Shown here piece by piece: positions 9,603 to 21,332 of a stretch of 23,620 nt of DNA. The DNA lies in the NCBI GenBank assembly GCA_037447655.1, contig JBBHKE010002544.1, positions 1 to 23,620 of the forward strand, read 5' to 3'. Within the stretch, counting starts at the first letter, position 1. The number at the start of each line of letters is the position of its first letter. A program made the translations under genes and the position numbers. The notes under the pieces are model-generated. The model saw nothing but the letters and a program-made list of their open reading frames with translations. It searched no databases and was not told the DNA's origin. Source of the stretch: Zygnema cylindricum (taxonomy: Eukaryota; Streptophyta; Zygnematophyceae; Zygnematales; Zygnemataceae).

Positions 9603-9711
9603 CTCAACCTCTCAACGGAACCACCTCCCTGGAATCCCCTTAGACAGAAAACTTGGAAAGTCTCCACTTGTGTCTCTCGCCCAAACGTCTCTGCCGGACC
9701 CTACTGTACCG

Positions 9712-10257
9712 TACAACGCCAATCGTTATTAGCGTGGGAGTTTGATTAGCGTATAATAATAATTACAGTGGTTTACGCTATTTAAGAATTTGAAAATTTT
9801 GGAAAAAATCATACATTCTAATTGTTTGATTATGGTAATTTGGATCTTTGAAAAAAAAAAATGTCGGTCGCAAACATGCTCAAACTTATATAGGTCTCCG
9901 AACAAAATCTGACAAATCGTACACAAATCGTACATTCACACGGTCGAAACGCGGCTGTCGGACGAATATGTGAGAACGAGATTTTTTACGACCTGGTTTT
10001 TTTTTCCTTTTTAGAACGCACATTCTCATGCGTCTGCGGTTACTAAAACAAATTTTATTGTAATTTTTACCTTAAAAAGGTACATTTATGTACGGTCTAA
10101 CACTGACCGTACACAACTCTATTTAAGAGACAACGCACTGAAAATAACCCTAAATAGAATAAAGAAAAAAATAGAATGAACTACACTAATGGAGAATAAA
10201 TAAAAAAAAAGCGGGACGGAATTAGCGTACACAACGCTAATAACGATTGGCGGTGTA
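9712..10257. mobile_element. TIR-repeat family 1, copy C (546 bp)
   Basis: Left end TACAACGCCAATCGTTATT; right end AATAACGATTGGCGGTGTA; these are near-perfect inverted repeats. Ordered interior blocks are shared with copy D: AAGAATTTGAAAATTT, CATACATTCTAATTGTTT, ATGTCGGTCGCAAACATG, CACATTCTCATGCGTC, AACCCTAAATAGA and a final A-rich AGCGGG block. No coding capacity is seen. It lies about 110 bp upstream of the inferred TMEM115 start codon. Confidence 0.85.
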
Positions 10258-10293
10258 CTGTACAGTACACCGCCAATCGCTATTAGCGTAGAA
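10230..10293. repeat. Long palindrome at the junction of copies C and D
   Basis: The right TIR of C and the left TIR of D sit tail to head around the self-complementary 8-mer CTGTACAG (10258-10265). ACGCTAATAACGATT... and its partner ...AATCGCTATTAGCGT pair over about 28 bp per arm with one mismatch, centred between 10261 and 10262. It could extrude as a cruciform. Confidence 0.85.
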
Positions 10294-10828
10294 GTTTCTT
10301 TAGCGTGTATGGAAAACTACAGTGGTGTACACTAATTAAGAATTTGAAAATTTCGAAAAAAAACATACATTCTAATTGTTTAATAATTCTAATTTGGGTC
10401 TTTGAAAAAATAAATGTCGGTCGCAAACATGCTTACACTAATATAGGTACTCGTACAAAATCTGACAAATCGTACATAAATCGTACGTTCACACATTCGA
10501 AACGTGGTTGCTGGACGAATATGTGCGAACGTGATATTTGACAACCCAATTAGACCCCCTTTTTAGAGCGCACATTCTCATGCGTCCGCGGCTACTAAAA
10601 CTCATTAATTATAATTTTTCACTTAAAACGGTACAATTTTGTACGATCTGACACTGTCCGTACACCATACTAATTGACTGATGGCGTTCTTCCATTTTGT
10701 ACGGTACTAAAAAATTAACCCTAAATAGAGTAGAGAAAAAATAGAATGAACTACGCTAAGGGAGAATAAAAAAAAAAAAAAGCGGGCAGGAATTCGCGTA
10801 CACAACGCTAATAACGATTGGCGGTGTA
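10266..10828. mobile_element. TIR-repeat family 1, copy D (563 bp)
   Basis: Left end TACACCGCCAATCGCTATT; right end AATAACGATTGGCGGTGTA. It is co-linear with copy C over its whole length, in the same orientation, with many substitutions and small indels. CTGTAC occurs immediately left of C (9704-9709), between C and D (10258-10263) and immediately right of D (10829-10834), which suggests a shared target duplication and tandem duplication of one insertion. Confidence 0.85.
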
Positions 10829-10873
10829 CTGTACAAAACTAATAGTTTGATACCCGATTAGTTCCTACACAGG

Positions 10874-11093
10874 TACACCGTGCGTCGCTATTAGTGTTGA
10901 TATATTTCGCAACTTAAATCATCTTTTCTAGGTACACACTCATCCGATTTTCAAATTTGAAACCGCCAATCGGAAGTTGAGAAACTTACCTTTAAATCGA
11001 AACCGTGAGATCTACAATCAGACATGTGTCTACAGAGAAAAAGCGTTTTAACACAAGAAAAAAGCATTAACGCTAATAGCGATTCACGGTGTA
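10874..11093. mobile_element. TIR-repeat family 1, short copy E (220 bp)
   Basis: Left end TACACCGTGCGTCGCTATTA; right end TAATAGCGATTCACGGTGTA. The interior is short and unlike C and D, consistent with an internally deleted or recombined derivative. No coding capacity. Confidence 0.75.
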
Positions 11094-12056
11094 CTATTTC
11101 CTGAAGGTTGTAATTGTACAGGGCAAATACCTTGCAAAAATTGAGCACCCGTACGGTTCAGTACAGTACTGCCACGTACGGCAATCCTTCAAAGATGTGG
11201 GATCCTCAACAAACCTAAGCACTCAACCCGAATTAAATAATGAGAAAAACTTTATTACAGAAAGTGCGATGGAAAAACCATCAAAGTACAAAGGGGGTAA
11301 AAAAAAAGATAAAACACATTTAAAGGCACAAGAGCCAACAATTACTAAAACAAAACAAAACGAACAAATGAGGAAACCAAAAACACTGGGCTCACTGTTT
11401 ACTGTAACATTAATTCTGGTACATACTGAACCAGACTTTCACAAAATATTCTAAGTACTGAGAAAACACTCCCCTCACCTATGAAGCTTAGTGAGGACTA
11501 AAGCTTTCAAAACAACATTTTGAACTTTAAATAATTAGGGTACAGTCGATCTGAACTTATTTAATATTTTTACTCTTAATTTAATCTTAAATTGTTAACG
11601 TGTTGTTTTTTTTTACATTAAGGACAACTCAAATCCATATTTGAAGGAAATGGGGGCTCGTTTAAATATTGCTTGTACCAAAGTATTGTTAGGAACCATT
11701 TTTTTGTGTGTTTTTATTAATATGTTTTTTGTGTAGTCGATTGTATTTCATTGTCTGAATTTCTTCGACTCATTTAAATAACAGCTCGACTCTTTTAGAT
11801 AGTGCTTGCACCAAATATTTGCTACTCTAACCCTTTTTTTCTGTGTGTTTCAAACAATAATTTTTGTGTAGTCGTTTTTTTTTGTGTTTTAAAAAATATT
11901 TGTTTTTTGTAGTCAAATTGATTTCATGATCTAAATTTGTTCGTGAATTTGTTCAATGGTGCCAAAATTGTTTTTTTATGACATTTTGGTAACAGTATCT
12001 TTTTGCCGATAACTGAAATGCCTTTGTTTTTTGCCTACCGATAATTAATTTATTGG
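11094..12056. other. AT-rich stretch with a diverged ~135-bp duplication; no gene recognised
   Basis: The block around 11654-11741 (TGCTTGTACCAAA... then TTTTGTGTAGTCG) is repeated in diverged form at about 11785-11876 (TGCTTGCACCAAA... then TTTTGTGTAGTCG). The plus-strand reading frame 11089-11454 is Lys-rich, has no recognisable domain and starts inside copy E, so I do not call it a gene. Confidence 0.5.
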
Positions 12057-12124
12057 TACTCACAAAAACACCAGTTCGATAACTATGTCGTACTCACGAA
12101 AACACCAGTTCAATAACTATGTCG
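12057..12124. repeat. 34-bp tandem duplication
   Basis: Two head-to-tail copies (12057-12090 and 12091-12124) begin TACTCAC and end AACTATGTCG; they differ at two positions. Confidence 0.95.
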
Positions 12125-12318
12125 TTCGCCGGTTATAAATAGTACGCAACAGGTTGTCATAAGTGGCATGCCACGTTACCTACATTGAAAAATGTAGTAC
12201 AGTATGCTATAAAGTACTGTTATACAACGTACTATATTTTTTTTCACCTATCGCCAATAACGAATTTGTTGGTCTCGAAGCAGATTCCTCACTGTTTAAT
12301 AACGGTTCACTAGCCATA

Positions 12319-12358
12319 TCGATTTTATCGCGATACATTTTTCCCCGATACACCACTA
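12319..12358. mobile_element. Right end of a second hAT-like element
   Basis: The reverse complement of 12343-12358 is TAGTGGTGTATCGGGG, close to the right TIR of the element at 6204-6677. A GATTTTATCGCGATA block stands just inside it, as in that element. I did not find a matching left end, so the boundary is unknown. Confidence 0.45.
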
Positions 12359-12565
12359 CGTTTCTTTTACATTCACATAATTTATAGTTTTGTACCCCAT
12401 CTTTTATTTCGAATTGTTTTATGTTTTGCTAATATTTATTTAAGTCATACACTCGATATCTTTTGCTATCTCTATCATATCCTACAAGGTATCGAAGTTT
12501 TCCTCTTCTTTCCAACTTCCACTTTGTTTTGTCTATATTTAAACTAAAAACCTAACTGGCAAATA

Positions 12566-13015
12566 CTTTTAGATTGGACAAATTTAGTTCTCTTCCTGTG
12601 TACCTTTCATATGGGGTCCACCTTTCGTATGGGGGTTTTCTTATTTATTTGTTGAAGTTGGCTTTTTTGCCAGTAAAAATATACACTTAGATGGGACAAA
12701 TCTGGTTTTTTGCCAGTCCACCTTCCATATGGGGTTTTTTTTTTATTTGTTGAAGTTAGAATTCTATTATTGATAAAGTTTAAATAATCTATAGCTTCTA
12801 CCCACAGTTGCATACTTATTCTCTTGTAACTTAGTCATATCACGAATAAAACTATATCACTAAGAGTTTCATTTAACATTTCCGCTAGAGTTTTATATCA
12901 CCAAGAGTTATATTTAACCTTTATGTTACTCTATTTGTTCTTATTCTCCTATCACTTAGTCATATCACCAACAGTTCTGTATCACCAAGAGTTATATTTA
13001 ACCTTTATTCTACTC
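12566..13015. repeat. Two sets of local direct duplications
   Basis: 12566-12660 and 12682-12758 share GGACAAAT, CATATGGGG and ATTTGTTGAAGTT in the same order. Further right TATATTTAACCTTTAT with its ATCACCAAGAGT leader occurs at about 12896 and again at about 12980, and CTTAGTCATATCAC occurs twice. All are diverged. No gene is seen here. Confidence 0.6.
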
Positions 13016-13074
13016 CATTTTGTTATGAAGTATCGGGTACAGTTTTTTTATTTTGTTCCAAATTATAGGGGACA

Positions 13075-13300
13075 AAATTTTGATGGTGGAGACGAGGGAG
13101 AGGACCCAAGGAGCCCTTCTCGAAGATGGTGGGGAGATGAGCCAATTTTTTAATGGTGGATAAGAGGGAGAAGACCCAAAGAGCCGAACTCGAAAATGGT
13201 GGGGAGAAGAGCCTTTGATGTTGGTCTAAAAAAGTCTTAAAAAGAGGGAGAAGCGAGAGGACCCAAAGAACCCAACTCACGAGATGGTGGGGCGAGTTCA
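13075..13300. repeat. Degenerate minisatellite, about three units of 65-90 bp
   Basis: Each unit contains GAGGGAGA, then GACCCAA, a GAGCC- or GAACCC-like block, an AACTC- or TTCTC-like block and ATGGTGGGG. A weaker fourth unit appears near 13500-13570. A minus-strand frame over this array merely reflects the repeat. Confidence 0.65.
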
Positions 13301-13319
13301 ACAGTTGACTTTTCTATTT

Positions 13320-15979
<2,660 letters not shown>

Positions 15980-16360
15980 TCTATATGGATATATTTTGTT
16001 TATAGTTAATCAAAATTGCACAACATTAATTTTTGGTTGTTAAGGTTAGTTGGTCGTCACCTTGTACAAATATTCAAGCAATCGGTACCATGGTAAAACG
16101 CGTTTTTAAACGTTGTAAGGTACTTTGCTAAAATATTTTTTTTTGTCATTGTTCGTCGTACATCGAACTAAAAACTTCGTTTTCACTTTTGTTTTTTTTT
16201 TTAATTGTCTCCCCAAGTGATTAATTTTAATTTTAGAAACATTGGCGTTCACACTCCCTAAGAGGTTTTTTTAAATGATTATAATTTGTTTGTTAATGTT
16301 TTTAACTTTGTTTTATATAAACATAAACTTTTTGATGAGTGTAAACTCCACCTAAGCGTT

Positions 16361-16520
16361 TACACTCCTCTAGGCTTTTTTAACCCATTTTAATTTGGTT
16401 TTAAATAAATGCGACAAACCCAAACTTTTGACATGGCGGTAACACGTGTATTGTTTATTATACACTCCTCTAGGTTTTTTTAATCCACTTTAATTTGGTT
16501 TTAAATGAATATGACAAACG
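16361..16520. repeat. Two ~60-bp copies with a 100-bp period
   Basis: 16361-16420 and 16461-16520 both run TACACTCCTCTAGG, TTTTTTAA, then TTTAATTTGGTTTTAAAT and GACAAAC, with a handful of substitutions. A weaker relative (ACACTCCCTAAGAGG) lies near 16250. No gene is recognised between 15977 and 16980. Confidence 0.85.
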
Positions 16521-16974
16521 ACAAATTTTGTAAGACAGTAAGACGTTGCGCAATCATCAGGGCAGTTTCTAATTTTTTCAATAACATTAAAGAAATAAAA
16601 GTCTTGTTTATCACGAGATTTGCGTTCAATTCCCCCTTTTCTATAATGTTTGGTATAAATGGCTTGTTCTTTAAGAGGTTCGAAATTTGCAAGGGTGGGC
16701 TTTTTCCTTTATTGTTTTGCAAGTTAAAAATTTACTTTATCATTATAGTTTTTAAAGTTTGAAATTTGCAAAGGTGTTCAAGGTGTGAAATTTATGTAAT
16801 TTTTGAAAAGTATTTCGTTCCCCCTTCCTCTCATTTTTCCCCTCTTCATCTCTCTCTGGGTTTATCTTTCCCTATGCCTTTGCTTCTCAATTGCCTTGCC
16901 TCTTTGGTTTACCCTCTCATAATTCTCTCATATTTGTTTATCTGTTTTTTTCGATGGGAGTTGAGGTCGTTTAA

Positions 16975-17270
16975 ACAAAAAAAAAGTGGAGGTCCCTCTA
17001 GAGGAAGAGAGACTGGAGGAGGCAAATGAGACAACATAAATGAGATCTTAAGAGAGAATGGAGGAGGCAGAAGAGATAAAAGAGGTGAAAGAGATATCAA
17101 AAGAGGATGACAAAATGAACGAGTGAGGGGAGGAGATTGTTCACGAAAAGATGGAGGATAGAGAGGAAGTGGTTATGAAGAAGTAAAAGGACAAAAATGA
17201 TGAAATGTGAAATAAGGGAACGACAGAGAGGAAGAACAAGTGGGAGAAGAGGAAGTTGAGGAAGTTTCCG
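16975..17270. other. Purine-rich tract (plus strand)
   Basis: About 300 bp made mainly of GAGGA, GAAGA and GGAGG words, following a C/T-rich stretch from about 16820. Frames give Glu/Lys/Arg strings interrupted by stops, so I do not call a gene. Confidence 0.6.
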
Positions 17271-17300
17271 AATATTTGGTTATTTTATTCCAAAAGGTAA

Positions 17301-17481
17301 ATGTGACAGCTCGATTATTATGGTGGCAGCTCCTTAGTTAGGTTTGCAACTCTATAATTAGGGTGACATCTTGGTGACAGGTAATTAGTGTGGCAACTTT
17401 ATAAATAGGGTTACAACTCTATAATTAGGGTGGCATATCGATAATTACTATTTAAACTTGTTAGTTAGTGTGGCAACTTTT
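17301..17481. repeat. Degenerate ~21-bp minisatellite
   Basis: Units resemble GTGGCAACTCTATAATTAGG. They repeat about eight times with strong drift and a run of shorter variants; GCAACTCTATAATTAGG and ACAACTCTATAATTAGG are the cleanest. Confidence 0.65.
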
Positions 17482-18560
17482 TAAATCTTTTGTTGTTTTA
17501 TTTTTTAAGAATTCGACGATGAAAGGCAAAATATATCCACTCTCTCGCCCTTTTTTTCTCCTTTGCGCCCGCCTTTTTTTGGCCTTTATGCCTCAACCTT
17601 AACTCCATTGGAGAAGAGAGAAAAAATGAAGAACAAAGAAAGAAAGCTTCGAGAGTGAAAAAGAATTAGAAGAGAGAGGGGACGAGAGAGATGAGGCAAC
17701 TCGAGCCTTCGAGTATTCTACGTGGCGTCACGTCTTCAAAAAAGAATTCAATGGAAAGGAGATGAAAGACGAGGAGATAGAGGACTTTAGAAGGGAAGAT
17801 GGAGAGGAAGAGGATAACTAGGTGATATGGGAGGATGGAGAGGAAAAGGAGGACGAAGATATCTCAAACAACGTTGTGAAGACGCTATTTGTAAGTTCAT
17901 TTTTTTAGTCATTTTTTTCTGTTTTTTTTGTTTATTTTTTTTCATATTAATTTTTATATAAAATATTTTTTGTAACGTCACTAATTTTTTTTTTTTTTTG
18001 TTTTTTTTGTTTTTTTTCATTTACTCCGTTATGTTATTTTTAACTGTAAGTTATTTTTCAGTACTATGTGCAAGTTAGTTTTCTAGGCATTTTTTCTGTT
18101 TTTTTTGTTTTCTCTTCTATGTATGACGCTAATATAAGCTGCTTTTCTCGGTATTATTTTATGTTTTTTTATTTTATTTTATTCTTTATGTAATTGGTAA
18201 TAGTAAGTCGTTTTTCTCGATATTTTTTTTTTTGTTTAAAAAAAAACAATTTATGTTTTTTTTTCTTTTTTTTTTTTTGTTTTTTTGTTTTTTTTTGTTT
18301 TTTTTTTTTTTTTTTTTTTTTTAATTCTTTTTTTTTTTGTTTTTTTTTCTCAGGTTTTTTTCAGTATTGACGTTCACTTTACTTTGGTAAAAATGAATTT
18401 CTCGTACGGCTAAAGTTTTTTTCAAAGTTCCCTGAATTTTAGGGCAAAAAGACAGAGAAAAGTATGTACTTTAACACATGGGGACGTACCCTTAGTCCTT
18501 TCTTTTTCGCTTTTACTTAAGTGTAATAGAGTCCTATAAAGTCCCAGGCATACTCCTCTC
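17482..18560. other. Purine tract then T-run tract; no gene recognised
   Basis: 17590-17880 is purine-rich on the plus strand (GAGAGA, GGAGGA, GATGGAGAGGAAG words). From 17895 to about 18360 the strand switches to long T runs broken by G or C, including about 25 consecutive T near 18298-18322. No supported coding region. Confidence 0.55.
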
Positions 18561-19195
18561 ATGATAGATTCCACTTGTGCCTCAGATCCCTTTCTCCCTT
18601 TGTTTTTGTGTTTTTGTATTTGTTTGTTTTTTTTTTCTTTTTTTTTCTTTTTGTAATTTGTTTTTCATTTGCTTTTCTTGGTCAATTTTTTTTGTTTTTT
18701 TTGTTTGTTTTTCATTTTTTCTTTTATGTGTTTTTTTTCCATTTTCACCTTTACGTATTTTTTTTTTATTTTCTCCGTGTTTTTTTTTGTCATAGAGTTT
18801 GTGGACTCATTTCTATTTTATGTAATTGTTAGTCATTTGAGTTTTTTTTCGTCGTAATGTTTGTTGACTCGCGTATCTATAACGTATCCCTCGCCTTATT
18901 GCTTTCTTTGTCATTTATGTTTGCCTTATCCACTTCCTTTGCTTCGACCCCTCTCTCCTATGATTTTATTTCATGCTCGTTGATGCGTTCCCCTCCCTCT
19001 CTTGCGACCTCTCTTCCTTCCAACTTTCTTATGACACATGTATGTATACATACATGTTTTATTGGTCTTGCTTCCCTTATTCCCCCCTCTTTCTCCGTGT
19101 GTGTTTCCCTCTCTCTCTTTCTCTAGATCTCTCTTTTTTTCTCCCTCTCTTTCTATTCTTTTATTCCATTCTCTCTTTCTTTTAAAACAATTAAA
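18561..19195. other. Pyrimidine-rich tract; no gene recognised
   Basis: Composed of CTCTCT, TTTTT and CCCTC words on the plus strand. Overlapping frames encode Phe/Ser/Leu-rich strings in all three plus frames at once, which is the mark of composition rather than coding. A perfect 22-bp palindrome, ACATGTATGTA followed by TACATACATGT, lies at 19036-19057. Confidence 0.6.
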
Positions 19196-19701
19196 ATTCT
19201 GTCAAAATGACAGTCTAAGCGTAAGATCCCATAGGGACAAAAAATGGTTTGTTGTAAATGTCAAAAACGAATCTTTTTTTTCTGAGATTGTCCGCGTTTG
19301 GCATTTCCACCTCTGAAATATCACTAACGCCAAATGTTGTAATTTTATTATATTTAATTTAATTAATAACTCTAATTTGTCGTCTCTTTGGCACATCAAC
19401 CGCATATTAATGTCACCCTTTAGTGTGTTTACCGTATTTTATTGTCATTTGGTTAGTTGGCACCATATCATAGTAGACCTTATGCTAAGTGGGACCATTG
19501 ACATCGTAATAGAATATATTTGTATGCTAAATTAATCGAAATCATTAAATAACATTAATATTCACTCTATTTGCTTACAAAGACCTTAGTTGAAGTCAAA
19601 ACTATAAATGTCAAATTTTCTCAATTATACGTCGTTGCGACATATGATTCAGTTCTGTTCATTTATAAAGAAACAATGACTTTCCGCAAGCGAAAAAGTT
19701 T
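19196..19701. other. AT-rich stretch; nothing recognised
   Basis: No frame with a domain, no RNA gene and no clear repeat seen by eye in about 500 bp. Confidence 0.45.
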
Positions 19702-19848
19702 CAGGTTCACACGGTCAACTACGCAGTTATTGGACGAATATGTGCAAACGTGATTTTTTACGATCTGGTTTGATCACATTTTTATATCACACATTCTCAT
19801 ACGTGAGCGTTTATTTTAAATCATGAATTGCATTTTTTCACTTTGTTG
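19702..19848. mobile_element. Internal fragment of TIR-repeat family 1 (copy F)
   Basis: It matches the middle of copies A, C and D in order: TTCACACGGTC, GGACGAATATGTGC, AACGTGATTTTTTACGA, CACATTCTCATACG and ATTTTTTCACTT. No TIR is present at either side; the fragment stops where the 240-bp direct repeat begins. Confidence 0.7.
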
Positions 19849-20087
19849 TGCATGACGGTACAACCGTGAATGGCATGCATCACATCCCGTGTGGGTCGCC
19901 GAAAAACACCAGAAAATGAATGACATTACATATGTACAGTATTTGTGACCACAATCGAAGGACAAAGCATATATACTGCAAGAAATAATAAATGAATCCG
20001 CCCGGAAAGAAACAAATTATTCCGAACACATGGACTTAGCAAGGAGATCAAAGACAAAACAAGATCAGGTAAGTAAGGATGGAATTC
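19849..20087 (-). repeat. Direct repeat X, second copy (239 bp)
   Basis: Nearly identical to 21035-21318 apart from an insertion in that copy; both run from TGCATGACGGTACAACCGTG to GATGGAATTC. On the minus strand it begins at GAATTCCAT. It probably belongs to the LTR or 3' part of the neighbouring gypsy element. Confidence 0.8.
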
Positions 20088-21034
20088 AATTTGCGACAGT
20101 AGCCACTAGGCTCTGAAGTCTTTTAATATTCCCTACAGGAGTCCAACCAGCGGACCTGAACCCTTCCCTAACCGGTTGAAGGAGCCGAGATAGCCGGTAT
20201 TCCCACAAAGCCGGGCAGGATTGGAACCAGACCGCCCAGTCAGCGCTCTGACAGCAAGAAAACACCAAATCCGCACAACACAATTCGTTCACCACGACAA
20301 GTAAAACACTGTCTGGAGGGAAACCTTGCAGGCTGGCTTGCCGGTAGATTAGGTAAGGTCTTAATACAAAGAAAAGGAGAAGCTTAGAGACAATTACTAG
20401 CATGAAACTATGGGTCTGAAAAAGAAAAAACCCTAACTCAAAAACTAGCCTGTCACTAAATATTTAGGTGAAACCCTAACAATAGTGTTCGACAAATCTC
20501 GAGAATAATGCCTGTCAGAAAACGACAACCTTCCAATGTTGGATTCCCGTACTTAATTTGCAAAGGTTACTATCTCGCCAAATGGCATTTATCCTATGCT
20601 TTCACTAATCCATACGGAAACAGTAATTCCTACATGTCTCTGAGCAAGCAAGTTTCTATGTTAAAACGCTGCCAGTTTCAAGAGACGACCGCTGCGTGGC
20701 CGCCTCGGACTTCCTTACATCTACACCTCGAGGATAAAAACCCTCCCTAAGCTAAGCAAAAATGATGCATGAACCTCCAAAGGTTCATGACTTCAAACAC
20801 CTGTCACGTTTGTAGCCGTTTGAATTCCTGACGTATGATGCCGTACCGTGGTCCATTTCCACGCTGATTTCACATTGTGTTCCCGTGGTGCCGTACGAGA
20901 GTATATTTCGACCTTTGTCCCGTACGAATCTCTAGTTGTTCTATCGGATATGTACCTGTCACATCACCGAAACTTCAATTAGTACAGGTTTTAATCACAA
21001 TACCCGCTGACGTCTTACGGCATGACAGCTGTCA
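20088..21034 (-). mobile_element. ~950 bp between the X repeats, probable LTR or retroelement 3' sequence
   Basis: It lies directly downstream of the pol pseudogene on the minus strand and between the two X copies. It has no supported gene; the frames at 20086-20403 (-) and 20508-20750 (+) have no recognisable domain. It contains a 9-bp hairpin CATGAACCT/AGGTTCATG at 20768-20789 and a palindrome GCATGACAGCTGTCATGC at 21020-21037. The LTR reading is inference; ends TG...CA were not established. Confidence 0.4.
20768..20789. repeat. 9-bp perfect hairpin
   Basis: CATGAACCT (20768-20776), loop CCAA, AGGTTCATG (20781-20789). It may be a folding element of the retroelement RNA. Confidence 0.7.
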
Positions 21035-21318
21035 TGCATGACGGTACAACCGTGAATGGCATGCATCACATCCTGCGTGGGTCGCTGAAAAACACCAGAA
21101 AATGAATGGCATTACATATGTACAGTATTTGTGACCACAATCGAATGACAAAGCATATATACTGCAAGATATAATAAATGAATCCGCAAGAAACAAATTA
21201 TTATATATATATTATCAATATATTTATATATATATACAAGAAACAAATTATTTCGAACACATAGACTTAGCAAGGAAATCAAAGACAAAACAAGATCACG
21301 TACGTAAAGATGGAATTC
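21035..21318 (-). repeat. Direct repeat X, first copy, with an AT-rich insertion
   Basis: It matches 19849-20087 but carries an extra ~50 bp at about 21203-21252: an AT-rich segment bordered by CAAGAAACAAATTATT at 21187-21202 and 21237-21252. It starts (minus strand) just after a G/A-rich tract AAGGAGCTGGGGTGGGG, which could be the polypurine tract. Confidence 0.75.
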
Positions 21319-21332
21319 CCCACCCCAGCTCC

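Noticed and set aside
12057-12124. Possible CRISPR-like direct repeats
   Set aside because: Only two abutting copies with no spacers, in a eukaryotic context.
20508-20750. Plus-strand 80-residue frame
   Set aside because: No recognisable domain, and it lies in probable LTR sequence.
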